From Candidatus Gastranaerophilales bacterium (lineage in GTDB: Bacteria > Cyanobacteriota > Vampirovibrionia > Gastranaerophilales > Gastranaerophilaceae): a stretch of 5,397 bases of DNA. The DNA lies in the NCBI GenBank assembly GCA_021202305.1, contig JAJQDG010000200.1:1-5397 (forward strand). The letters are read 5' to 3'. Within the stretch, counting starts at the first letter, position 1; every line of letters starts with the position of its first letter. Made by a program: the position numbers and the translations under genes. Shown one piece after another: positions 1 to 5,198 of this stretch. The notes below the pieces were generated by a model. It was not told the DNA's origin. It saw only the letters and a list, made by a program, of their open reading frames with translations, and made no database searches.

Positions 1-4
1 AATT

Positions 5-409
5 TTATCTTTTTGAAAACTGAAATCTTTTTCTTGCTCTTTTTCGCCCGTATTTTTTACGTTCTTTAATTCTTGAATCGCGGGTCAACAAACCTTCTTG
101 TTTTAAAATCGGTTTATATTCTTCGTTCATTGAAAGAAGCGCCCTTGAAAGTGCATGTTTGATTGCGTCAGCTTGAGCGCTTACACCGCCCCCTGTTGTC
201 TTAACACGAATATCAAGTTTATCTTGATTATCCGTTAACACGAGGGGTTTATAAATCAACATTTCAAGGTTCGGGCGGTTGCCAAAATATCCTTTTAAGG
301 TTTTTCCGTTGATAAAAATTCTGCCTTTACCTGAAACCACTTTAGCAACGGCAATTGAGCATTTTCTTCTGCCTGTTTTTACAATTTCGTTTTTGTTATC
401 AAGTGCCAT
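5..409 (-). CDS. rpsI: 30S ribosomal protein S9
   Basis: This 134-residue protein is ribosomal protein S9, a component of the 30S subunit head whose C-terminal tail reaches the P-site tRNA. The family signature is visible at about residues 73-92 (GGG-x-SAQADAIKHALSRALL). A basic tail follows (KKYGRK at about 118-123) and ends in the expected FSKR. The length is within the usual 128-137 range, so the gene is complete at both ends even though its stop lies only 5 nt from the window edge. The ATG overlaps the rplM stop by one base (TAATG), and its Shine-Dalgarno AAAGGAG (420-426) is written in the last codons of rplM, so translation is probably coupled. One small oddity is Arg in the tail where a Gly is common (GRKRAR instead of GRKGAR). 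No terminator can be seen, because only four bases remain downstream. Confidence 0.98.
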   Translation of the reverse strand: MALDNKNEIVKTGRRKCSIAVAKVVSGKGRIFINGKTLKGYFGNRPNLEMLIYKPLVLTDNQDKLDIRVKTTGGGVSAQADAIKHALSRALLSMNEEYKPILKQEGLLTRDSRIKERKKYGRKRARKRFQFSKR

Positions 410-852
410 TATTTGTTTTCTCCTTTAAATTCATATTTAACAGGTTTTTGAGCTTCATGTTCATGTTTATCGCCTGAATAAATTTTTAATTTTGTGAACT
501 GCTTTGCTCCAAGTGTATTATGAGGCAGCATGCCTTTTACGGCTTTTTCAAGAGGGAGGGCTGCATTTTTCTCAACAAGCTCTTTGTATGAAGCTTTGCG
601 AAGCCCGCCGGGATAGCCGGTATGGTGATAATACATCTTATCTGTTTCTTTTAAGCCTGTTACTTTAATTTTGTCCGCATTGATGACAATAACAAAATCG
701 CCCGTGTCAACATTTGGCGTATATTGAGGTTTATGTTTACCGCGAAGAAGGTTTGCAACTACTGTTGCAACTCTGCCCAGATGCTGTCCTTCAGCATCAA
801 TGAGGTGCCATTTTCTTTCAACTTCAAGCGGTTTTGCGCTATACGTTTTCAT
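409..852 (-). CDS. rplM: 50S ribosomal protein L13
   Basis: This is ribosomal protein L13, an early-assembling 50S protein of 147 residues, which is a normal bacterial length. Characteristic stretches are [16 protein letters not shown] near the N-terminus (about 15-30), the GDFVIVINA core (about 51-59), HHTGYPGGL (about 76-84), and the family signature [11 protein letters not shown] followed by [11 protein letters not shown] (about 105-132). The ATG start is three bases after the truA stop. A short AAAGG (863-867) inside the last truA codons is the likely ribosome binding site, about 10 nt upstream. The next gene, rpsI, overlaps by one base. The rplM-rpsI pair is nearly universal in bacteria, which supports the call. 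Confidence 0.98.
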   Translation of the reverse strand: MKTYSAKPLEVERKWHLIDAEGQHLGRVATVVANLLRGKHKPQYTPNVDTGDFVIVINADKIKVTGLKETDKMYYHHTGYPGGLRKASYKELVEKNAALPLEKAVKGMLPHNTLGAKQFTKLKIYSGDKHEHEAQKPVKYEFKGENK

Positions 853-855
853 TAT

Positions 856-1629
856 TTAGTGCCTTTCATCTAATTTAATTACATAGTCAATAGGATTATC
901 GTAACCCGTTTTTATTAGCGTGAGTCCTTCGGGTTTTGAGTTTGCACCCGCATTTGCCCTGTTTTTTGATTTTAGAACCCAATCCATATAATCAGCTGGA
1001 AGGTTTTTATTTTCAATCAAAAAAAGCGTTCCCACAATTGCCCTTACCATATTGTAAAGAAATCTGTTTCCTACAATATCAATAAGGACATATTCCGTAT
1101 CTTTGAAAATATCTGCATAATAAATTGTGCAGACCCTGGCAGGATTACCAGATACGGACTTAAAAGAACTAAAGTCATGTTCACCAAGTAAAAAATGAAG
1201 TGCATTGCGTGATTTTTCTGTATCAAGAGCCAGCCTTGAATATAGAACATTGTTATCAAATACGCTTTTTTTAAAGCGCGAATTATTTATTTTATACTGA
1301 TAATGCCTGTATGTTGCAGATTTTTGCGCATGAAAAGAAGCAACAACGTTTTCAATTGAAAAAACCCTGATATCAAACGGCAATATAGCATTAAGCGAAT
1401 GCAGGAATTTATTTTCATTTTCGATTAAATGCGGGCTATCAAAGTGCGCACACTGGCACTTTGCACTCACACCTTTATCGGTTCTTCCCGACATTATGAC
1501 TTTAGTTATACCTGTCAATGTACTGATAGCGTTAACCAATTCCCCTTGAACGGTTCTATTATTTTTTTGAATTTGTGAGCCGCTAAAATTTGTTCCCAAA
1601 TATTCAAAGGAAATTTTATACCGAAACAA
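856..1629 (-). CDS. truA: tRNA pseudouridine synthase A (TruA), TTG start
   Basis: TruA converts uridine to pseudouridine at positions 38-40 of the tRNA anticodon arm. The 257-residue protein shows the family landmarks in order: KISFEYLGTNFSG at 5-17, RTVQGEL at 25-31, the catalytic-Asp motif SGRTDKGVSA with Asp51, the YRHYQYKI strand (107-114) that should carry the conserved tyrosine, HDFSSF at 151-156, GNRFLYNMVRAIVGTL at 187-202, and the C-terminal NAGANSKPEGL (226-236). The motif reads GRTDKGVSA rather than the common bacterial GRTDAGVHA. The start codon is TTG at 1627-1629. No in-frame ATG or GTG lies near it, and a stop codon occurs in frame six codons upstream. Starting here puts the first strand exactly where family members begin. 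There is no clear Shine-Dalgarno and the rplQ stop is only 4 nt away, so expression probably depends on ribosomes terminating on rplQ. Confidence 0.95.
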   Translation of the reverse strand: MFRYKISFEYLGTNFSGSQIQKNNRTVQGELVNAISTLTGITKVIMSGRTDKGVSAKCQCAHFDSPHLIENENKFLHSLNAILPFDIRVFSIENVVASFHAQKSATYRHYQYKINNSRFKKSVFDNNVLYSRLALDTEKSRNALHFLLGEHDFSSFKSVSGNPARVCTIYYADIFKDTEYVLIDIVGNRFLYNMVRAIVGTLFLIENKNLPADYMDWVLKSKNRANAGANSKPEGLTLIKTGYDNPIDYVIKLDERH

Positions 1630-1640
1630 AATTTTATACC
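1611..1640. repeat. 12-bp direct repeat across the rplQ/truA junction
   Basis: The 12-mer AAATTTTATACC occurs at 1611-1622 and again at 1629-1640, separated by GAAACA, giving an 18-bp period. On the coding strand one copy spans the end of rplQ, the gap and the first base of the truA start codon, and the other encodes early TruA residues. The period is a multiple of three, so a duplication here would keep the truA frame. The match is exact in both copies, but the sequence is AT-rich and short. Confidence 0.75.
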
Positions 1641-2062
1641 AGCTGAATTAACGCCATTTCTGAAGCATCGCCTCTGCGGGGAACAAGTCTTTGAATTCTT
1701 GTATATCCGCCGTTGCGCGAAGCATATTTTTTTCCGATAACAACAAAAAGCTGTCTTAAAACTGACTGTTTCGGGAGCTTTTCATCCTTATCCAAAGTTT
1801 CTTTTACTTCACCCGTCGCAGGATTTATGAATTTGCTTGTTTCTTTATCAAAAACAAATCTTAAAGCCTGTCTGCGTGAAGCAAGATCACCTTTTTTAGC
1901 AAAGGTTATAATATTTTCGGCATAAGGCTTGAGCGCCTTTGCTCTTGCCATTGTGGTTGTTATTTCACCGTTCAGGAAAAGCTCGGTCGCAAGTGAACGC
2001 ATTAGCGCCCTTTTTTGGTCAGAAGCTTTTGATAAATGATGTCTTTTGCATTGGTGTCTCAT
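1634..2062 (-). CDS. rplQ: 50S ribosomal protein L17 with an internal insertion
   Basis: This is ribosomal protein L17, located near the exit-tunnel side of the 50S subunit. The N-terminal half is typical: MRHQCK, a DQKRALMRSLATELF helix (15-29), and ITTTMARAKALKPYAE (34-49). The C-terminal signature NGGYTRI...RRGDASEMALIQLV (117-142) is intact. The total of 142 residues is longer than the roughly 116-127 usual for bacterial and cyanobacterial L17. The extra length is one segment of about 26 residues at about 74-99, including FINPATGEVKETLDKDEKL, where other L17s go almost directly from a DK turn to the LF helix. The frame is open throughout and resumes family sequence, so this is a real insertion and not a frameshift. 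The ATG is preceded by AAAGG at 7 nt spacing and lies 21 nt after rpoA. Confidence 0.97.
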   Translation of the reverse strand: MRHQCKRHHLSKASDQKRALMRSLATELFLNGEITTTMARAKALKPYAENIITFAKKGDLASRRQALRFVFDKETSKFINPATGEVKETLDKDEKLPKQSVLRQLFVVIGKKYASRNGGYTRIQRLVPRRGDASEMALIQLV

Positions 2063-2083
2063 TTTTTTTACCTTTATTTTAAA

Positions 2084-3064
2084 CTAAATTAATTCTAAAT
2101 CGTCAATACCTTCAGGATTGGGCTGTAAATCAAGCCCGAGCTCATGAAGCTTTTCGATAACTTCATCTGAAGATTTTTTGCCGAAATTCTTGATATTTAA
2201 CAGGTCATGTTCGGATTTTTTGAGTAATTCTGCCATTGAGTTAATGCTTGCGCGTTTTAAGCAATTATAAGCGCGAACTGAAAGCTCTAAATCTTCAATT
2301 GAATAGTTAGAAACCTGTTCTTCAGGTTCTGCTTCTTGAACATCTTCTGCAATAATCTGAGAAACAGCGGGCTGCCCGGTTATTGCCGCAATTTGTTTAA
2401 AGTGATCTATTAAAAGATTTGCAGCTTTAGAAAGTGCGACATTAACGTCAACGGAGCCGTTTGACCAAATTTCAAGAGTTAATTTGTCATAGTCAAGAAC
2501 TTCGCCGACCCTTGCAGGCTCTACCACATAGCTTACGCGTTTAATAGGCATGAAAGCGGCATCAATCGGCAGCATATCAATCGGCATGCCATTTTTTTGT
2601 TCTTTAAGAGGATCAATATTTATGTATCCTTTTCCGGTACTTACAACTATATCGGCATGGAATGAACCGCCTTCGGCAATTGTGCAGATAAGACAGTCAG
2701 GATTAACTATTTTAACCCCAGCAGGAAGCTGAATATCGCTTGCAAGCAAGGGACCTGGGGTATTTGAATCAACTCTTAAATGCTGATCTTCATCCGTATC
2801 GCATTTTAGAACGAGTGATTTTAAATTTAACATAATATCGATAACATCTTCAACTATCCCGGGGATTGAAGTGTATTCATGGGTAATTCCTTCAATACGA
2901 ACCGCAGTTACCGCAGCACCTTCAAGGCTTGATAGTAAAACACGTCTTAAAGAGTTGCCGATTGTTGCGCCGTAGCCCCTTTCAAGAGGTTCGATGAAAA
3001 ATTTACCGTATTGCGAACCATCCGAGCCGGTTGTTGTATTAACATTTTTAATCTTTAGTTCCAT
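2084..3064 (-). CDS. rpoA: DNA-directed RNA polymerase alpha subunit
   Basis: RpoA dimerises to nucleate RNA polymerase assembly and contacts promoter UP elements and activators. The 326-residue protein has the complete two-domain layout. The N-terminal domain (about 1-230) contains FFIEPLERGYGATIGNSLRR (22-41), SSLEGAAVTAVRIEG (45-59) and the GIVEDVIDIMLNLK helix (69-82). An acidic, low-complexity linker (about 236-252) follows, then the C-terminal domain (about 253-314). The DNA-binding determinant is preserved: RAYNCLK at 264-270 corresponds to E. coli R265-K271, and NFGKKS at 293-298 is the second DNA-contacting loop. The length is within the usual 310-340 range. A strong AGGAG (3072-3076) sits 7 nt before the ATG, and rpsD ends 14 nt upstream. 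Placement after rpsD and before rplQ is the classical alpha-operon order. Confidence 0.99.
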   Translation of the reverse strand: MELKIKNVNTTTGSDGSQYGKFFIEPLERGYGATIGNSLRRVLLSSLEGAAVTAVRIEGITHEYTSIPGIVEDVIDIMLNLKSLVLKCDTDEDQHLRVDSNTPGPLLASDIQLPAGVKIVNPDCLICTIAEGGSFHADIVVSTGKGYINIDPLKEQKNGMPIDMLPIDAAFMPIKRVSYVVEPARVGEVLDYDKLTLEIWSNGSVDVNVALSKAANLLIDHFKQIAAITGQPAVSQIIAEDVQEAEPEEQVSNYSIEDLELSVRAYNCLKRASINSMAELLKKSEHDLLNIKNFGKKSSDEVIEKLHELGLDLQPNPEGIDDLELI

Positions 3065-3078
3065 TAGTTCTCTCCTAA

Positions 3079-3681
3079 TTATTTTGAATAATATTCAATA
3101 ACAAGCTGTTCTTTAAATTCAGAATCCATTTCATCTCTTGAAGGCACTCTGTCAAAAGTAATCTGCAAATTATCATAATCAACCGTCAGCCATGCAAAAT
3201 TCAACGCTAAATCAATTGATTCTTTAACTGCTTTAACAAAATTCTTGCTGGATTCCTTAAAAGTAACAACGTCGCCTGCCTTTAACAGATATGAAGGCAC
3301 ATCAACTTTTTTACCGTTTACAAGAACATGGGCATGGTTTACAATTTGTCTTGCCTGCTTTCTGGTAATTGCCAAACCGGCTCTAAAAAGAACATTATCC
3401 AAACGGCTTTCAAGCATTTGGAGCATTATGGTACCGGTAACTCCCGTTTTGCCCGAGGCTGTTTTGTAGTAGCCTGCAAACTGTTTTTCGGACACCATAT
3501 ATGTAAGACGAATTTTTTGTTTTTCTTTTAATTGAAGTGCGTAATCAGAAGGTTTTTTCCTCATTGCACCATGCTGCCCCGAGGGATTTGTACGCATAGA
3601 CGATGTTAATTTACGGTTGGACAAATCCTTAACACCGTAGTTTCTAAATAATTTATTTGATGGTCCTGTATATCTAGCCAA
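3079..3681 (-). CDS. rpsD: 30S ribosomal protein S4, TTG start
   Basis: S4 is a primary 16S rRNA-binding protein that starts assembly of the 30S body; in some bacteria it also represses its own operon. The 200-residue protein has the N-terminal MARYTGP, the SGQHG motif (34-38), RKKPSDYALQLKEKQK (41-56), and an S4 RNA-binding domain from about 91 to 155 with the signature ESRLDNVLFRAGLAITRKQA and VNHAHVLVNGKKVDVPSY. The N-terminal region has no cysteines and is shortened, so this is the zinc-free form; its wording resembles cyanobacterial and plastid S4. The start codon is TTG (3679-3681). MARYTGP is the expected beginning, no alternative in-frame start lies nearby, and a strong Shine-Dalgarno sits 8 nt upstream, so the assignment is firm. 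I see no recognisable S4 autoregulatory fold, but cannot exclude one. Confidence 0.98.
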   Translation of the reverse strand: MARYTGPSNKLFRNYGVKDLSNRKLTSSMRTNPSGQHGAMRKKPSDYALQLKEKQKIRLTYMVSEKQFAGYYKTASGKTGVTGTIMLQMLESRLDNVLFRAGLAITRKQARQIVNHAHVLVNGKKVDVPSYLLKAGDVVTFKESSKNFVKAVKESIDLALNFAWLTVDYDNLQITFDRVPSRDEMDSEFKEQLVIEYYSK

Positions 3682-3689
3682 TTTTAATG

Positions 3690-3696
3690 CTCCTTT
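3690..3696 (-). promoter_or_regulatory. Shine-Dalgarno that fixes the rpsD TTG start
   Basis: AAAGGAG on the minus strand, 8 nt before TTG, is an optimal ribosome binding site in the 19-nt rpsK-rpsD gap. It supports TTG as the genuine rpsD start and may compensate for the weaker initiation codon. Confidence 0.85.
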
Positions 3697-3700
3697 TTAA

Positions 3701-4087
3701 TTATACTCTGCGTTTTTTGGGAGGACGGCAGCCATTATGAGGAATGGGTGTTACATCCTTAATCAGTGTAATTTCAAGACCCGCTGTCTGAATAGCTCTA
3801 ATAGCAGTTTCCCTGCCTGAGCCGGGGCCTTTAACAAATACTTCAACTTTTTTCATGCCCTGATCAATTGATTTTTTAGCAACCAATTCTGCAGCAGACT
3901 GCGCAGCAAACGGGGTGCCTTTTCTGGCGCCCTTAAACCCGCAACCGCCTGCTGATGCCCAGGCAACGGCATTACCCTGCGTATCGGTTGAAGTTACGAT
4001 AGTGTTATTGAATGTGCTTTGAATATGCACAACACCCTGCAAGATATTTTTTCTTTCTTTCTTTTTGGTTTTTATCGGTTTAGCCAT
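3701..4087 (-). CDS. rpsK: 30S ribosomal protein S11
   Basis: S11 lines the platform of the 30S subunit near the E site and the mRNA exit. The 128 residues are a normal length. The basic N-terminal tail ([12 protein letters not shown]) leads into [15 protein letters not shown] (18-32), then [21 protein letters not shown] (43-63), then the long conserved C-terminal block [15 protein letters not shown] (86-100) and [18 protein letters not shown] (111-128). The [11 protein letters not shown] wording and GLEITLI before DVTPIPHNG resemble cyanobacterial and plastid S11 more than proteobacterial S11, which bears on the host lineage. AAGGA lies 8 nt before the ATG. The gene sits 16 nt after rpsM, the standard order. 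Confidence 0.98.
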   Translation of the reverse strand: MAKPIKTKKKERKNILQGVVHIQSTFNNTIVTSTDTQGNAVAWASAGGCGFKGARKGTPFAAQSAAELVAKKSIDQGMKKVEVFVKGPGSGRETAIRAIQTAGLEITLIKDVTPIPHNGCRPPKKRRV

Positions 4088-4103
4088 TTATTTATTCCTT
4101 ATA

Positions 4104-4472
4104 CTATTTTTTCTTACCTGCAATAGGTCCTGTTTTTTTGCCGCGTCTTGTTCTGGCATTTGTTTTTGTTCTTTGTCCGTGTACCGGAAGTTTCTTTTTG
4201 TGGCGGTATCCTTTGTATGAGCCTATTTCTTGAAGTCTTTTAATATTAAGCGATTCATTTCTCTTTAAGTCGCCTTCAATTGTATAGTGCGCAATTTCGT
4301 TTCTAAGTTTTTTAATATCGTCATCAGTTAAATCGTCCGATCTTAAATCTTCAGAAATTTGGCATGCTGCCAAAATTCTTTTCGATAACGTTGACCCTAT
4401 GCCGTATATATAGGTCAGCGCCACAATCATTCTTTTGTTACGGGGTAAATCAACCCCAACAAGTCTTGCCAT
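4104..4472 (-). CDS. rpsM: 30S ribosomal protein S13
   Basis: S13 is in the 30S head and forms intersubunit bridges with the 50S subunit; its tail approaches the P-site tRNA. The 122-residue protein begins [14 protein letters not shown], contains the LTYIYGIG helix-turn motif (19-26), [18 protein letters not shown] (67-84), and the signature [17 protein letters not shown] (94-110), and ends in the basic AGKKK tail. The central loop [13 protein letters not shown] (87-99) departs modestly from the common RGLRHRRGLPVRG. The gene uses a TAG stop, unlike most of its neighbours, which use TAA. Its Shine-Dalgarno AAAGGAG (4484-4490) is strong but 11 nt from the ATG, at the long end of the normal range. 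An in-frame TAA three codons upstream rules out an earlier start. Confidence 0.98.
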   Translation of the reverse strand: MARLVGVDLPRNKRMIVALTYIYGIGSTLSKRILAACQISEDLRSDDLTDDDIKKLRNEIAHYTIEGDLKRNESLNIKRLQEIGSYKGYRHKKKLPVHGQRTKTNARTRRGKKTGPIAGKKK

Positions 4473-4517
4473 ATTGTTTTATTCTCCTTTGATTTTTGTT
4501 AAATTTATAAGAGTGTT

Positions 4518-4539
4518 ATTGCGCCAAAAATCGCGCAAT
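4518..4539 (-). other. 7-bp hairpin in the rpmJ-rpsM gap
   Basis: ATTGCGC (4518-4524) and its exact complement GCGCAAT (4533-4539) flank an 8-nt loop, in the longest internal gap of the operon (4473-4552). On the transcribed strand it would fold just after the rpmJ stop. No run of U follows it, so it does not look like an intrinsic terminator. An RNA-processing or stability element, or a translational control site ahead of rpsM, is possible. The GC-rich stem stands out from the AT-rich surroundings. Confidence 0.55.
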
Positions 4540-4552
4540 TGTTTTTAATAAA

Positions 4553-4669
4553 TTACCCCTGTCTTTGTTTATGCTTAGGGTATTTTTTACATACAACGGT
4601 TACGCGTCCCCTTCTTTTTATAACTTTGCAATCTTTGCAAATTGGTTTTACTGATGCTCTGACTTTCAT
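4553..4669 (-). CDS. rpmJ: 50S ribosomal protein L36, zinc-binding form
   Basis: This 38-residue protein is L36, the smallest 50S protein, which binds 23S rRNA. It begins [20 protein letters not shown] and ends [11 protein letters not shown]. The four zinc ligands of the classical form are all present: Cys11, Cys14, Cys27 and His33, spaced C-x2-C-x12-C-x5-H. The usual lengths are 37-38, so it is complete. The ATG at 4667-4669 has AAAGGA 8 nt upstream, overlapping the 3' end region of infA, and starts 12 nt after the infA stop. The infA-rpmJ-rpsM order is the standard one and confirms the identity despite the small size. Confidence 0.97.
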   Translation of the reverse strand: MKVRASVKPICKDCKVIKRRGRVTVVCKKYPKHKQRQG

Positions 4670-4681
4670 TATACTTTTCCT

Positions 4682-4897
4682 TTATTTAAGCCTGTATGTA
4701 ATTCTGCCCCTTGTTAAATCATAAGGTGTCATTTCAACTTTTACCTTATCGCCGGGGAGTATTCTTATGAAATTTTTTCTGATTTTACCTGAAATATGAG
4801 CCAAAATTTCATGTCCGTTTTCAAGCTCAACTCTGAACATGGCATTAGGCATTGCTTCCAGTATGGTACCTTCAAATTCAATTACGTCTTTTGACAT
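4682..4897 (-). CDS. infA: translation initiation factor IF-1
   Basis: IF-1 occupies the A site of the 30S subunit during initiation and cooperates with IF-2 and IF-3. The 71-residue protein is one S1/OB-fold domain with the almost invariant stretches [20 protein letters not shown] (8-27), [20 protein letters not shown] (27-46), [10 protein letters not shown] (47-56) and [12 protein letters not shown] (58-69). The length is typical (71-73). The ATG is preceded by AAAGGA at about 4 nt. It is the first gene of the operon here: no secY, adk or map lies upstream. A 301-nt intergenic region with a candidate promoter separates it from a divergent gene. Confidence 0.98.
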   Translation of the reverse strand: MSKDVIEFEGTILEAMPNAMFRVELENGHEILAHISGKIRKNFIRILPGDKVKVEMTPYDLTRGRITYRLK

Positions 4898-4949
4898 TGT
4901 TTCCTTTCGTAAGATTACTTTACCCTTTTATTTAACCAAGAGCATAAAA

Positions 4950-4977
4950 ATCATACATGTTAAATATACAAAATCAA
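4950..4977 (-). promoter_or_regulatory. Candidate sigma70-type promoter of the infA operon
   Basis: On the minus strand, TTGATT (4972-4977, four of six matches to TTGACA) and TATGAT (4950-4955, five of six to TATAAT) are separated by 16 bp. Transcription would start near 4943 and leave a leader of about 46 nt ending in the infA Shine-Dalgarno. It is the best-spaced pair I found upstream of infA, but the region is so AT-rich that chance matches are expected. Confidence 0.5.
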
Positions 4978-5171
4978 GCAGCATATATGAAAAATACCAG
5001 ATTTTTACGTTTTTTTTACTTGTTGTTTATTTAAATATATAACATTAAAACAAATATACAAATTTATAAAATTGCTGTCATTAGGTTATTTTGCGCTCAT
5101 ATATTAAGTTATGTAACAATTTTAACATATTATTTGCTTAAAAAAACAATTTATAAAATCAATCAATGCCA

Positions 5172-5180
5172 TGTTATAAT
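5172..5180 (+). promoter_or_regulatory. Candidate extended -10 promoter of the prenyltransferase gene
   Basis: TGTTATAAT is a perfect extended -10 element (TGn followed by TATAAT at 5175-5180). The -35 region is poor; TTATAA at 5151-5156 with an 18-bp spacer is the nearest match, as is common for extended -10 promoters. The predicted start near 5187 falls within the Shine-Dalgarno, implying a very short leader of about 12 nt. Confidence 0.5.
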
Positions 5181-5185
5181 GGTCG

Positions 5186-5192
5186 AAAGGAG
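5186..5192 (+). promoter_or_regulatory. Shine-Dalgarno of the prenyltransferase gene
   Basis: AAAGGAG is followed by a 6-nt spacer and the ATG at 5199. This strong site fixes the start of the partial gene and shows that it is really translated on the plus strand. Confidence 0.8.
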
Positions 5193-5198
5193 AAATTT

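Larger units (their letters stand above)
4898..5198. other. AT-rich divergent intergenic region
   Basis: These 301 nt separate infA (minus) from the prenyltransferase gene (plus). They are very AT-rich and contain a candidate promoter for each direction, described separately. Short AT-rich direct repeats are present (AAATATACAAA at 4962-4972 and 5052-5062; AATTTATAAAAT at 5061-5072 and 5148-5159), along with an eight-T tract at 5010-5017. I see no tRNA, riboswitch, convincing small ORF or intrinsic terminator. The repeats are short enough to arise by chance in such AT-rich DNA. Confidence 0.7.

Noticed and set aside
1071..1259. Minus-strand open frame of 62 codons in another frame of truA
   Set aside because: It overlaps the catalytic gene in an alternative frame and does not resemble any known protein.
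1713..1925. Plus-strand open frame of 70 codons opposite rplQ
   Set aside because: It lies wholly antisense to a clearly conserved ribosomal gene, has no recognisable product, and is a by-product of rplQ codon use.
2550..2732. Plus-strand open frame of 60 codons opposite rpoA
   Set aside because: It is antisense to conserved RpoA sequence, with no family resemblance and no reason to be expressed.
3245..3531. Two overlapping plus-strand open frames opposite rpsD
   Set aside because: Both are antisense to the conserved S4 domain and show no recognisable protein features beyond chance hydrophobic stretches.
4539..4724. Plus-strand hydrophobic open frame opposite rpmJ
   Set aside because: The minus strand encodes an unmistakable L36 with all zinc ligands; the plus-strand frame is its complement.
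4905..4925. Possible small hairpin (GTAA/TTAC) in the infA leader
   Set aside because: It has only about four weak base pairs, which is not distinguishable from chance in this AT-rich leader.
4990..5017. AAAAAT/ATTTTT stem followed by eight T, resembling a terminator
   Set aside because: The stem is entirely A-T, so it is too weak, and no plus-strand gene ends upstream. An AT-rich upstream promoter tract is a simpler reading.
4839..5042. Plus-strand open frame running from infA into the intergenic region
   Set aside because: Its first part is the complement of conserved IF-1 and the rest is low-complexity AT-rich sequence.
4962..5159. Repeated AAATATACAAA and AATTTATAAAAT in the intergenic region, considered as regulator sites
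   Set aside because: They are short, irregularly spaced and made almost only of A and T; such matches are expected by chance here.
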